DNA from: Trema orientale
Lineage: Eukaryota > Streptophyta > Magnoliopsida > Rosales > Cannabaceae
Direction: 5' to 3'
DNA length: 64,000 nucleotides
NCBI GenBank assembly: GCA_002914845.1
Contig: JXTC01000094.1
Location: 409,419-473,418, forward strand
Each line of letters opens with the position of its first letter. Position 1 is the first letter of the stretch. Of the stretch, positions 1 to 12,239 are shown piece after piece. Under the pieces are notes generated by a model. It had not been told where the DNA came from, did not search any database, and saw only the letters and a list, made by a program, of their open reading frames with translations. The translations under genes were made by a program, and so were the position numbers.

Positions 1-1640
1 AGCTGGTACTTAATTTTAATGAAACTAAAATAGATAATTAAAAATTATGAAATAATTTCGGATTTGGCAAGATTTTAAACTTTTTATTTATTCTAATGAG
101 ATTAAAATAGATGATTAGATATTAGATATTAAAATAGATGATTAGATAATATTATTATATTAATTATTTAATAATTAATTTATGATTTAAAATTTAAATG
201 TTGAATTTAAATCAAGAGATAATCTAGAAAATTTAATGAGATTAAATTTTCAAAAGATTATCTATATAGTTATCTAATAATTAATTTAAAGATTTAAAAT
301 TCAGGTGTTGAATTTAAATCTAGGATCATTCTAACTGATTAATCTGATTAAATCTTTTAGATAATCAATATTAATTATGTGATAATCATTTTGAGATTTG
401 AAATTTAAAAGTTAAATTCAAATCAATAGATATTTGTAGAGATTTAATTTGATTAAATCATCTACATATCTAATTTAAATCTTATGAAGATTTTAATTAT
501 TAAATATTTATATTATCTAATTTAAATTTAAATAGAAAGTTTATATCTTATTTTAATGAGATTAAAATAATAATTTGAAAATTATGAGATAATTTCAAAT
601 TTGAAAATCCAATAAGTGGGAGATATTTTAATTATGAGATAATTAAATTTATAATTCAAAATTTAAATTCAAAAGTTGAATTCGAATTTTGAAATATTCA
701 AGGAGATTTAATTTGGATTAAATCTTTTAATTAAATAAATTAGATTTTGTGAAAATATTAATTATTTAAACTTGAATATTATCTCTCACAGTTATTATTT
801 ATTAATATCTTTTGTGAAAAGATTTTGTTCAATTATTAAATAATAATAAATGCTAGAATGATTAATAATCATTAACTAGTCTATTTTATTAAATTCTGTC
901 AATACTTGAATATTATATGAATAATGTTGTATGCATATTCTATATAGAGTATTTAATTACATGATCTTAGTAACATGTCATATGGGATGGTAGAGCTACT
1001 CACATGCCAAATATGAATTTGCTTACATAATTGATTTTATGTTACTAAGTAAGTTAGATAACTAGGTAAAATCATTAAATCCCTAATTATAAAATATTCA
1101 GTGGGAGAAGGTATGAGATACTTACGGTCTCCATTGTTAGTTCATTACGTACTAGGATGAGCCTCGCCTCAGAATCTTGCTGAGCTCCGTAGGAGGATTT
1201 TCGTTCGGGTATTACTGGAAATGAATTTCTTAGGATAAAGTATTAGGTGGACTATATGAGGCCGATCACCCGTAGGAGACAGTCTTATATAGAAAGCATA
1301 ATTACTGAAACAATGGTTACACACTCAACTCGAAATACTGATACCCTCCCGTAGAGTTCTTGTTAGTAGAGTAGAGGACTAAATTAAATGGTAGTTAGAA
1401 ATATGGGATATGATATATATGTCTTATTTTCTAAATAAAATTGTTTCAGTTTGACTTGTTAATTGCATGACTTCCCATAGGAGGCTTGTAATTAATGGAA
1501 AGTTGAATTACCATGAATATTAGTGATAGTCCTAGGGATACTTCACTTGCATATTATAGATTTTACTTTACATTATGTTAATTATTCGAAATATTTGTTG
1601 TATGATGTTTGCTATTATATGGATTATTTATTTTCATTCA
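1..1640. repeat. AT-rich leader of the copia element, noncoding
   Basis: The first 900 bases are very AT-rich, with short repeated motifs such as taatgagattaaa and aatttaaatc recurring every 50-150 bases. Positions 960-1420 are more mixed in composition. No open frame is supported. By position it should be the untranslated leader of the copia element, but I could not align it with the 3' LTR, so it may instead be an older repeat. No host gene is visible. Confidence 0.35.
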
Positions 1641-1649
1641 ATTAGATAT

Positions 1650-4500
1650 GTCCTTAATTCCTTTACCTACTGTACTCACACACACATAACTTGTATGATT
1701 AGACTATGTTATCTGGGTTAATGTAACCTAGATTTAGTGCTTATGGTTGATAAGTTATTAAGTTTTTACTCTTATATATTCGTCCACATTCATTAGTGAG
1801 ACTAGTGAAAAAAATTAAAGCATATATGTAGTGGAAGAATTCCTAGATAATTCATTGATACATGTTGATATATGATGTCTAATATGTTACTACATAAAAT
1901 TCAAGGAATTCAAACCACTATAATATTATGCTAAATCTTAATGAGATACCTAGTAAAAATCTTCACTAAGCTAAAGTAGTTAAAGGTGAATTTTCTAATC
2001 CCTAGCTAAAGGAAAAATGTTTCCTATATAGCACTAAAGAATATTGAAAGAAAATTGTTTGGGATATCTATATAATGCTTTATTAGAAGTTAATAACAAT
2101 TTATTGTTCATTAACTTATTTTAGTGGATGACTTAATGAATCTTGAATAGGATTCAAGAATCATTAACCATATTTACATGTCTGTTGCAAAGTATTCTGG
2201 AAAACCAAGGAGTTTAGTAAAGGTAAGTTCACTAAGAGTAAGGACTACAATGGCTATAGTATCAGTACATAAAATGAGAAATATTTAAATTCGTATTTGA
2301 TGAATTTATGAATTAGGACATTAAAAATTGTCAAGCATTTAAGAGAAATTTGATTTTTGTTTCATATTTGATGAAACGATATTAATTTGTTTGTCTCAAC
2401 GATAAAGTTTCCATGTGAAAGAATAATATTCTTAATTATACTAAGTGACATTTTTATAGACCTAAATTATTCTCATTGTATGATACTAATAATGATGAGA
2501 TTGAATATGATAAATCTAATCACAAGAAAGTGAGTAAGTACTAAGAATAAAACATATTTGTACTTCGGTTATATTAACCTAAATATGATCCAAAGATTAG
2601 TTAAGGATAGGCATCTAAACTTGTTAGAAGCCATACATTCACCAATCTGCGAATCTTATTTGGAAGGTAAAATGACTAAAAGGTCTTTTGTTAGAAAAGA
2701 CCAAAGAGTACAAGAATGTTTAAAAATAGTACATATTATTGTCTGCGGGCCCTTGGGCAATCAAGTCTAATGAGGTTTTGAATATATCATTATGAATGAT
2801 TATCCATAATTTTATTATGTTTTCCTAATGTTACTACTAATTGAATTCTTTCAAAAAGTTCAAAGAATTGAAAGCGGAAACCAAAAAGCAATTAGGAAAA
2901 GTATAAAGACTCATCAATTGGATCGAAGTGGTGAATACCTCTATAGAGAATTCTTAGGAATATCTCACAGACAATGAAAATTTTTGGCTATGATTAAGTT
3001 ATTGTTCAATTGTTCATTATTACAAAATCTTTTGGGATACGTCTTGGAGACGGTGATATACCTACTAATAGATTTCCATCTAAGTCAATACCTAAGACAC
3101 CATTTTGAAATATAGAAAGGACATAAAACTAGTTTATATCATATCCATATTTGTGGCTGTCCAGCATACGTGCTGAAAGGGAAAATGACTAAGTTGGAAT
3201 AACAATCTGAATTGTATCTGTTTATAGAAAATCCAAAAGAAGTAGAAGGGTGTTACTTCTATGGTACTGAAGTAATAAAGTATTTGTTAGAACAAATATC
3301 TCTCACTTGGGAGAAAACTATATGAAGTATTTAACCCCAAAGTAAGTTATTTTTTAAGGAAATAACTGATAATGTAATCAACCTATCTATGAAAGATAGA
3401 ATAGAATAGGCACTTAGGAAGGATAAATCACTAGAAAATCAGCATATATTGAACTCTCATTGTAGTAGGAGGATTGTGAGACAATCTGGTAGATATTTAG
3501 GAATAGGAGAGTCCTATAACCTAGAATCTGATTACTTTATCTACAAAGAGACAATAGATGATGTTGGTATAGATCTCTGGCAAAAGGCAATAAAATCTAT
3601 ATTAGAGTCTGTGTACTCTAACAAAATCTGGGATCTTATAGATCCACCTGGAAGAGTAAAATTTTTTAGGTGTAAATTAGTCTATAAGAGAAAAAGAGGA
3701 ATAGACAGGAAAGTAAAGACTTTCAAGGCAAGTTAGTTGTAAAAAGATTATATACAGAAAGAATATCTATTCTGTTGTTATGATCAAGTCTATTGATATA
3801 CTCTTTTCCATAGTCGTATCTCTTGATTATGAGATATAGTAAATGGACATCAAGATAGCTTTCTTGAATAGAAATTTTGATGATTGTATCTAAAAGGTAT
3901 AGCCAGAGAAATTCACTAAAAAGGGCTAAGAAAGCGCAAAATTTGTGAAACTTTAGAGATCTAACTTATAGACTTAAGTATTTGTCTATAAAAAAATCAA
4001 TTTGATCAATACATAGACGAATCTTGTATCTATAAAAGATTCAAGGCAACAAAGTGATTTTTACGGTTTATATATATTGATGATATACTAATCATTGGGA
4101 ATGATATAGGATGACAATCATCAATAAGAATTTAGTTAGCATAATAGCATGATATTTATTATGCTGTTGGAATAGTAAGTTGTTACTAATCCAATCCAGA
4201 ACCTGAACATAAAGTTATAGTCAAGTGTATCCTTAAGTATCTTCAGAGAAATAGGAACTATATGCTTGTCTATTCTGGATAAAGATCTGACTTATGTAAG
4301 ATATATTAATTCGGATGCTCGATCTGAAAATATACTCCAGAGGATGAACCTTTTGTTATGTGTTAACCTTAGTAGGGAGATGTTATAATGAGTAAGATAG
4401 CCTTAGCAGAAGAACCTTGCTGATTCGTTTACCAAATCTTTAGCAATCAAAGTATTTGAGGATCACCTAGAAGGAATGGGACTACGTGATATATCACATC
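1650..4500 (+). pseudogene. Broken copia gag-pol polyprotein
   Basis: A gag-like stretch starts near 1650 but is poorly preserved. GAG-pre-integrase is clearest at 2540-2700 (residues reading YINLNMIQRLVKD and CESYLEGKMTKR). Integrase-like sequence follows to about 3340 in several frames. The entry to reverse transcriptase lies at 3449-3736 (WDLIDPP, YKRKRGIDRKV), and the polymerase active-site motif survives as YIDDILIIGND near 4070-4100. An RNase H remnant lies at 4200-4320 (VKCILKYLQRN), and the C-terminal tail (LADSFTKSL, EGMGLRD) at 4417-4490. Frameshifts, stops and an apparent deletion between reverse transcriptase and RNase H make it non-functional. Confidence 0.8.
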
Positions 4501-4524
4501 TGCTTTAAAGGGCAAGTACGAGAT

Positions 4525-6173
4525 TGTTAGGAATATGCCTTAGAAAGCAGTTTTTTTGTTTGGCATTTTAAACAATGTTTATGGGATTTAAGTATTATCT
4601 ATTTGTTGTTAATAAATTCTATATTATGTCCCAATTATATACATGTGATGTTTAGATTTTCTATTATGCAAACGTCTAAAAGTTTCTATGACTAATAATG
4701 AGTAATAAAGAATTGTTCGTGTGAAGTGTTCACATGTGGGAGACTAAATTCTTTATTTCATTATGTCTAAATAAAGAGTTCACATTCTGTAGATTAAAAT
4801 GGAGTACTTTATTTTGCTATAGAATATAGTGTTGTCTATTTCAACAGGATTGATGAAGTCTCCAATCGTCGAAGTGTCTGACTTCGGATAGAAATACTAG
4901 TGCTTTATAAGAAAGTTATAAGTGCATTGAACTGGACCAAGTGAAAATAGAATTTGAGGTTAAGTGTCGTAACTCAATATTCTATCTTTCACTAATCTAG
5001 CACAATTGTAAGATTACCTTAATCCTAGTGATTGTCGGACTTGCAATAATGATTTTTATCTTTTTGACTTACTAAATGACTAGTTCCGATTATATAGTTC
5101 GAACTCCGGTATCTTGGAAGATAAGATTTGTGAATTGACGAGACCGCCTTTCATGATTTGGACACCATGCATATAATGTCACTTTGAGTTTTTTCAAGGA
5201 CTTGGATAATAAAAAACCAGGCGCCAGGTATTCACTTTGTGAATTTGACTGTTATTGTATCGGCAGTTACAAACACCGTAGTCAATTATTATCCATTAGA
5301 TGAAAAATGGCAACTCAAAGATAAATATTTACTAGAGGGGTAATACGGTAATTTGGCCTCACTAGTACGGCATTGTATCAGGGGTATATCTGCATGTATA
5401 GTATATGCTAAATGGATCAAGTTAATTAAAGTGTTAATTAGCTTCACAGAAAATATATGACATTTGGTCTAAGAGTGTAATATTGGGCCTATAGTGGAGT
5501 GCCCCAATATTAATGGACAAGGCCCAATCATAATTAAGAGTTAATTATGATTGTGTGTGGTTGGCCCATTGGAGCTTAGACTATTTAGATCTATAAGGTC
5601 CCATGTCTAGCTCACACATAGCCCAATACTAATTGAATGGTCAGTTGAGCCTAATAAGCCTATTAGGGTTTACACCTCTCTAATACTTAAGAGAAAAGTT
5701 CTCCTAAGCCTCTGTAAGAAAGCTACACACCACCCATAGCATAGTAACTATGCTTCACGTGTGACACAGAGAAAAAGAGAGAATGAGAGAGCCAAGCCAC
5801 CACGGGAGAAGTCCTGTGTTCGTTCGTGGCCGCCGAGGGAGAGATACCCATGGTCATAGATGTGCAGTCAAAGGAGAAGGAAGAGCGTCTTCCAGATCGT
5901 CCGCTCATCTTTCATTGGGAATCAAGAGGGCTACACACCGAATCATTCAACGGGCTCCAGAGAATAGACGGGAAGGCTCAATGGTTGTGAAGCGCTTCCA
6001 GGTTTTATCTAAACCAAGATCCATGAATGATTTATGTTAGATCAACGATCCTACGTTTTGTTTTATAAAGTTTCAAGAAAAATTTTAAAATACCTATTCC
6101 GCTACATTCTTGATTTATTTACAAAACTGCGGAAATCGTTTTCGGTAAAATTATTTTTCGAAATAATTTTTCA
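4525..6173 (+). repeat. 3' LTR of the copia element
   Basis: It begins TGTTAGGAATATGCC right after a degenerate polypurine stretch (CAAGTACGAGAT) and 30-40 bases after the pol stop. It contains a mixed-composition leader-like region at 5700-6010 and ends in a T-rich stretch with CA at about 6173. The length of about 1.65 kb suits large copia LTRs. The right end is placed where transposase coding resumes and could shift by some tens of bases. The small ORFs at 5723-6219 lie in the LTR and are not genes. Confidence 0.65.
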
Positions 6174-7737
6174 GAATGTCGAGCATATTCCTCAAACATT
6201 CGCAACTTGGTGTCTGTGAAAAATTTAAGACTAATTAGGTTGAAGTCACATAATTTTCATGCATTGATGCAACAATTACTTCCGGCTGCAATTCGTAGAA
6301 TTTCTCAAAATTATGTCAGATTTGCGGCACGAGTTTATGTTTTTTCTTCAATGATATTTGTTCTAAAGCAGTGGATGTAACCAAGTTGGAATCACTACAA
6401 ATAGAAATTTTCATTATATTATGTCTTCTCGAGTAATATTTTTCTCCGTCATTCTTTGATATTATAGTTCATTTAACTATACATTTAGTAAGGGAAATTC
6501 AGTTAGGTGACCCAGTTTATTTGTGATGGATATATCCAATTGAAATGTTAATGAAAATTTATAAAGGGTATGTTAGAAATTGGAATCGTCTTGAGGCATA
6601 TATAGTTGAATGTTATATAGCTGAAGAAGCTGTAGAATTTTATTCAAAGTATATTGGTCATGCTCAGACTATTAGTATTCTGAAACCTCGACAGTCAGCG
6701 AAATTTCAAAGCAAAAGTGTAGATGTTGGTAATTCCACTCTCGTTGATCACACAGATTTAGAGCTAGCTCATAGGATTGTGCTAGAAAATATAACAGATG
6801 TTCAATCTTATATCAAGTAAATACAAGTAATTTCTTTGATTCATAAATTTATTGATGATCTTAGTTATTGCAATAAGATTCCTAAGAAATGGTTGTATAT
6901 GCAGTGACCATTTACAATACATAAAATAAGAAAATCCTTCAAAAAGAGAAAAATAGATACAAGAAGAACATCATAGGGCATTCACAAACTAGTTAAGAAA
7001 AAAAGTATGGGTAAGATGACATAATTCATTCTTTTGTCTATAAAATGTATCCATACTAACAATGAGTCTTTTATATATATATATATATATATTTTGTAAT
7101 TAAGGTTGAAATTGATTTGGCTAATCCAAATACTAAAGTATCTGAAGAATTGAAATGGATTGCGAAAGCTCCCATAATTATGCTTACTAAGCATGAGGCA
7201 TACGTTATCAATGGTCGACGTTTTAACACTAAATCTCGTGATGATATGCGGGCTAATCAGAATAGTGGAGTTAGTATTATTGCACAAACCATGCACTTTG
7301 CTATTGCTAAGGATAAGAACCCTATTGAAGGAAGTATGACCTACTATAATATGAGAGCTCGGCTACTGTGCATTTAGGGTCCCGGTTTTTAAATGTGATT
7401 AGGTTAAAAGTAATCATAGGGTTAAAGTAGATAATTTGGGCTTTAAGTTGGTTAACCTACGGAGAGTAGGTCATAAAGATAATCCCTTCATTTTAGCCTC
7501 ACAAGCAAAACAAGTATTTATATTATTGACCTATTAGATAGTGATTGGTCTGTAGTACTTTCCACAGAACCAAGAAACATGAGAAACAACGATGATCTTG
7601 TAGAAGTTGAAGTACTTGAAGAGCTTAACACAATTGATATAGCTTTGGCAGACATTAACGGTTTTGATACTGTAGAAGGAACTACAGAGTCATATTCTCG
7701 GGATGATGGTGATGGTATATGGATTAATATTGGCTGA
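6174..7737 (+). pseudogene. TNP2-type CACTA transposase, C-terminal part, broken
   Basis: The reading frame resumes straight after the copia LTR and matches the DUF4218 region of TNP2 transposases (SNIRNL, LKSHNFHALMQQLLPAAIR near 6195-6290). It continues through decayed sequence to YKGYVRNWNR and ECYIAEEAVEF at 6556-6640. After an intron, the DUF4216 region appears at 7117-7560 (LKWIAKAP, NSGVSIIAQT, KVDNLGFTLVNL, FILASQAKQVF), ending at a stop at 7735-7737. The catalytic N-terminal half is missing from the window. Stops and frameshifts between 6300 and 6540 and near 7375 mark it as a pseudogene. Confidence 0.85.
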
Positions 7738-9470
7738 GATAAAATAATATAAGGTTAATTAAATATGTATATATTGTATTATGTGTTTATTTTCATTACT
7801 TGAAAACAATTCATTAATAAGAGCTATTTTGTTTACTAATGTTTTGTTTTATTTGTTTACGTCGATGGAAGATTATTCAGATGAGGATCATACAGAGCAT
7901 CAGAAAAAGAAGACAAAAAGAGGGGCTACACAGTGTAAAGAAATCATAAAAATGAGGAATAGGGGAAAACTAGTTCTTTTAGAGTGGAACACATTGGGCC
8001 AACCAGTTAGGCATTGGGTATTGAGATTTGAGTCATATCTTGATTGGTTAGCTCATACCAAAGTTTGAATTACTATGCGTGATTGGCCTAATATTCGAGA
8101 GGAGGTTTACACTATCATATATGATGACTTGAGAGTAAGTTATCTACTAACTTGTTTTATATAATACTTTATTTATTTATGCTACCATATAGCCTAATTC
8201 ATGTTTTGTTTGATTTTGTTATAGAGTACATTCCTAAAAATTGATAGTCAGTGTTGTAGAGCTTATGTATGGTCATTGGTGAGTAAGAAATGGCGTGACC
8301 ACAAGTCATTATTGAGTAGTAAATATGTTAGGAGATACTTTGAAGATGTTGTATGGGCTGCAGAAAATCCAGATGCATTAGTAGTTCCACCAACGAGTAA
8401 TTGTTACATCACTGATGAACAATAGAAGGCTTTTGTTACATCAAGAATGGATCCCAACTTTCTAGAGTTGAAGAAGAAAAATCAAGAAAGACGTGCAAAA
8501 CAATAATATCCACACCGCACTTCTTGTAAGTCTTTTGCAAGGTTGGAAAGAGAAATGCAAGAAGAAGAAGGAAATGTACATCCAGTTGAGCAGGCTAAGC
8601 TGTGGATAAAATCCAGACAAAATCCAAAAGGAGAATATGTAGATGATAGTACAAGAGAAAAAGGCAAAAGAATTGTAAGTTCTATTTATTATACGTACTT
8701 TGGTATTTATAATTGAAAATTTGATTAACTAAATAATATATTTACTACTTTTATAGGATATGTTATATGTGCTACGGGACAAGGGAAAAATCTTTGAAAT
8801 TGAATCCAATAACATTCTTACTCATGCATTGGGAACTCCTGAGCACCCAGGTCATGATCGAGGTAAAGGTAAATTTGTAGCACAAAAAGAAGTATTTAGG
8901 AGGCATGGTGGGGGATTAAGAGAATTACAAGAACGCCATGTGAAGCCCAAGATTCTCACGTGCATAATAAGCCAATAATAAATATACTCATATTGCATAA
9001 TATTCATATCACGCAATTAGTATCAATCTCATAGGAAATTACTCATTCTGATTGTTAAATGATCTGTATTATTATACTAATGTTTGTGGAAGTGCTCCCA
9101 TGCAGTGTAAAGGCTCAGTACCCTCAGAAAGAGAGCTTGGTGTGTGAAAGGAACAAAGAAATACATTTATGAATAGTAATACTATATGAACGTGCATTAA
9201 AATCATATCTGTTGATAAGTTGGTCAAATAGTAATTTTTCGGTAAAATGCATTTTTCACGCTTTTCGGAGCCAAATTCACTGTACGTTTAACACGTCAAG
9301 TAGCTTTAATTTAATGTTTAGGAATCATTTATAGCATTTTATTTGTTGGCCCCAAGTAAGCACGAGGTGGCAGTCACTGTACTAAATTGGTGTTTAGTTG
9401 CACTAAGCTAGCTTAGATTAAGCTTAATCGCGTAAAGTTTATCTTGGTGCCCTTTAATGATTAGGCATTA

Positions 9471-10077
9471 NNNNNNNNNNNNNNNNNNNNNNNNNNNNNN
9501 NNNNNNNNNNNNNNNNNNNNNNNNNNNNNNNNNNNNNNNNNNNNNNNNNNNNNNNNNNNNNNNNNNNNNNNNNNNNNNNNNNNNNNNNNNNNNNNNNNNN
9601 NNNNNNNNNNNNNNNNNNNNNNNNNNNNNNNNNNNNNNNNNNNNNNNNNNNNNNNNNNNNNNNNNNNNNNNNNNNNNNNNNNNNNNNNNNNNNNNNNNNN
9701 NNNNNNNNNNNNNNNNNNNNNNNNNNNNNNNNNNNNNNNNNNNNNNNNNNNNNNNNNNNNNNNNNNNNNNNNNNNNNNNNNNNNNNNNNNNNNNNNNNNN
9801 NNNNNNNNNNNNNNNNNNNNNNNNNNNNNNNNNNNNNNNNNNNNNNNNNNNNNNNNNNNNNNNNNNNNNNNNNNNNNNNNNNNNNNNNNNNNNNNNNNNN
9901 NNNNNNNNNNNNNNNNNNNNNNNNNNNNNNNNNNNNNNNNNNNNNNNNNNNNNNNNNNNNNNNNNNNNNNNNNNNNNNNNNNNNNNNNNNNNNNNNNNNN
10001 NNNNNNNNNNNNNNNNNNNNNNNNNNNNNNNNNNNNNNNNNNNNNNNNNNNNNNNNNNNNNNNNNNNNNNNNNNNNN
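9471..10077. other. Assembly gap (607 N)
   Basis: An unbroken run of N. The apparent ORF across it is meaningless. It falls wholly inside the solo LTR. Confidence 1.
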
Positions 10078-10640
10078 TAAATGATCCTTTTTGAGATGTA
10101 TATGTGGGAATTGGCTTGTGGATTATTATTGCAGGTCTTAAACCATGATTTTAATCATGTGGGAGTGTCCTAAAAATAGGGGAGGTGCTGTCCAAATATT
10201 TTTAAAACCAAATGATACCTTTTAGAAGCAATTGGGCTAGTTTTTATGAAAGTAGGCGATGTTTTGGTTCATTTTGTAATTAGATTTCATGACTTTGTAA
10301 AAATTGTGAATTATGCTTGTGGTTGCTTTCTTTAGGAATTTTACATTGTAGTAATCATTCTAGTAATGAAATTTATATCAGGTCTTCCACACACCTTGCT
10401 ACCGAGGATACTGACCCCTTTCCACTATCTTTTCTGTCGGACAGAAGGTAAGTAACGTCACACTTGCAATGTAAGAAATTCTTTGTTTCTGTAAATCTGT
10501 GAAATATGTGGATATGGAATTTGTGAATATATGTACATATGCATCTGTTATTTAGTTTTGCATGAGACATGAACATGTGGTGTATTAATATTGCCTGACG
10601 AGTATTGGTGAATAGGGTGTGGTGGGCCAGCGCCTAAATA

Positions 10641-10730
10641 TGTGATATGGTTCCTTCGGGGACACTCTGGTTCCTTCGGGGACACTCTGGTTCCTTCGGA
10701 GACAATATGGTCCCTTCGGGAACACTCTGA
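10641..10730. repeat. 20-base tandem repeat, about 4 copies
   Basis: The unit is close to GACACTCTGGTTCCTTCGGG with an exact 20-base period and a few substitutions in the outer copies. It lies inside the solo LTR. The ORFs on both strands here are by-products of the repeat. Confidence 0.9.
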
Positions 10731-12239
10731 CGGTGGTATGGGGTGGACCTCTGCTGTACACAGAGGGGATTCCTTAGGGCTTAAGACCTCCATATTGCTC
10801 ATGATATGTTATATGCTCTCTGAGTGGCTCAGTATGCAATTCACGGTATTGTCAGGCAATACAATATACACAGGGATCCCAATCATATGATTATCTGTTC
10901 TCTGTCGTGTGCACTCTGCATTTGCATACGTTACTTACTGAGTTTTATACTCACAAACATTCTTACATTGCAGAGGGTACTGATGCTATGTGAGTTAGAG
11001 GAGGAGCGCCTACTTTCTAACCGCGGCTTGTGTATATGAGCATTTTTGACGCTGTGGTTTCCTGATAAGCTATTTTTGAGTGTGTACATTATGTATATTT
11101 TCCTGAGAGGTCCACTATGTGAGTATGTATATATGTATACATTAGATTACGTATAATTATGAGTGAGTAGAATTTCCCTTTTTCTCCCAGAAAACATAAA
11201 AAGTTTTAATTTTCCACTAATTTATCAGTTATAAGTCGAGTGGCATCTCCCGATCTCGCTGAATATTTCTACGAACATCCTCATGTACGCGAGTGGGATC
11301 GGGGGATGTCACACGCCAATTTCACTATGAGAGACAAAGAGACAAAGTATGGGAGGAAAAAATTAGTAAGTTAGAAAGAATGTACAAAGAACACCTCTAA
11401 AAGCAAGAGATTACATTGTAACAAGGACTTGACAAGTTTCAAAACATGATTTTGAAATCCCTTGGTGCACTTGGAAAAAAGAATCCAAAAGCTGGTGTTC
11501 ATGAGCCCGAAATTGATGTTAGATGCCGAGATAGATATTGATGATCCTGAAGAGCCTGAATTTTATGCCACGATACCTAAAGTAAAAGACAATAGTGCAA
11601 TGCTAATCTCAGTAAAAACTATACTAGTGTAGCTTTTTTAGCTTCTTATATGTATACTATATAATTATATACTAATATATTCAATATACAGTATACATCG
11701 TGTAGGTTGATAGTCGAGCCAGATAACGAGACAGTTGCCGCCGGTTTCATTATGAACTCTGGAGCAACTACGGTTCATGGGATGGATTTAGGCAAGGATT
11801 ATGTTCAAGTTTCAATCAAAGAGGTGTTCAACAAGCACGCAGTCCTCCCGATTCCCATTCCATCTGCCGATATCTTCCTAGTTATCAATGCAATTGATAC
11901 ACTAGTATATTGGCATAAGTATCTAGTACTACTTGGGAGTGATGAGGTAAATGCTCAAATTTTCACTCAACTATTTTAATATAATATTCATCATTCTAAC
12001 TAATTAAAATATAGCCACAAAGGAAGAAAAATGTGTCACTGCTCATGCAGCCAGTGATTCAACCTCAATAGAAAGAAACAGTTCTTTTATCACCATCCAG
12101 TATTAGGCCTGTACATTCGGAGTTGCCTACACAAACTCCTTATCTTCCCCCGACATTGAAGTCTTTGTATTCAATAATTTTAAAATTTAACATTAACTTC
12201 GATGTTACAATACCGATGGAATAAGAGATATACAGGATT

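Larger units (their letters stand above)
1..6173 (+). mobile_element. Decayed Ty1/copia LTR retrotransposon, 5' end not seen
   Basis: Pol remnants run in the order GAG-pre-integrase, integrase, reverse transcriptase, RNase H, which is the copia order, and are followed by a 3' LTR starting TGTTAGGAATATGCC at 4525. The LTR seems to end in CA near 6173, where a CACTA transposase reading frame resumes, so the element inserted into that gene. No sequence matching the 3' LTR is recognisable before 1640, so the 5' LTR is probably outside the window. Many stops and frameshifts show it is dead. Class is firm; the exact 3' boundary is an inference. Confidence 0.8.
8939..11313 (+). mobile_element. Solo LTR inserted in the CACTA element (contains assembly gap)
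   Basis: The element starts TGTGAAGCCC and ends GATGTCACA (TG...CA), and is flanked on both sides by the 5-base duplication CGCCA (8934-8938 and 11314-11318). Removing it plus one CGCCA restores an uninterrupted coiled, charged reading frame of the host transposase, which fixes both borders. Length is 2375 including 607 N. No gag-pol coding is visible outside the gap, so a solo LTR left by LTR-LTR recombination is the simplest reading. A short internal sequence within the gap cannot be excluded. Confidence 0.75.
7865..11946 (+). pseudogene. Transposase_24 (Ptta/En/Spm) ORF, split by a solo LTR
   Basis: Exons at 7865-8134, 8225-8674, 8757-8938 and, past the inserted LTR, from 11319, with a last recognised exon at about 11707-11946. 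Family landmarks are a lysine-rich N-terminus, GKLVLLEWNTLGQP, KKWRDHKSLLSSKY, a TSCKSFARLEREM-type motif, LWIKSRQNPKGEY and LGTPEHPG. The 11707 exon has the VHGMDLG and LPIPIPSADIF pattern seen at the C-terminus of such proteins. A TGA at 8066-8068, a TAG near 8424, a TAA near 8503 and a TAA near 11398 break the frame. Such proteins are thought to bind the subterminal repeats of CACTA elements. Confidence 0.75.

Noticed and set aside
5723..6040. Arg/Ser-rich ORFs near 5.8 kb
   Set aside because: They lie in the leader-like part of the copia LTR and have no known family pattern.
6393..6408. CACTACAAATAG as the left end of the CACTA element
   Set aside because: It lies inside the TNP2 reading frame, which extends upstream to about 6174, and the bases next to it do not match those after the right end.
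9457..10080. 207-residue ORF
   Set aside because: It consists almost entirely of N.
10548..11039. Overlapping ORFs on both strands
   Set aside because: They come from the 20-base tandem repeat in the solo LTR; no family signal.
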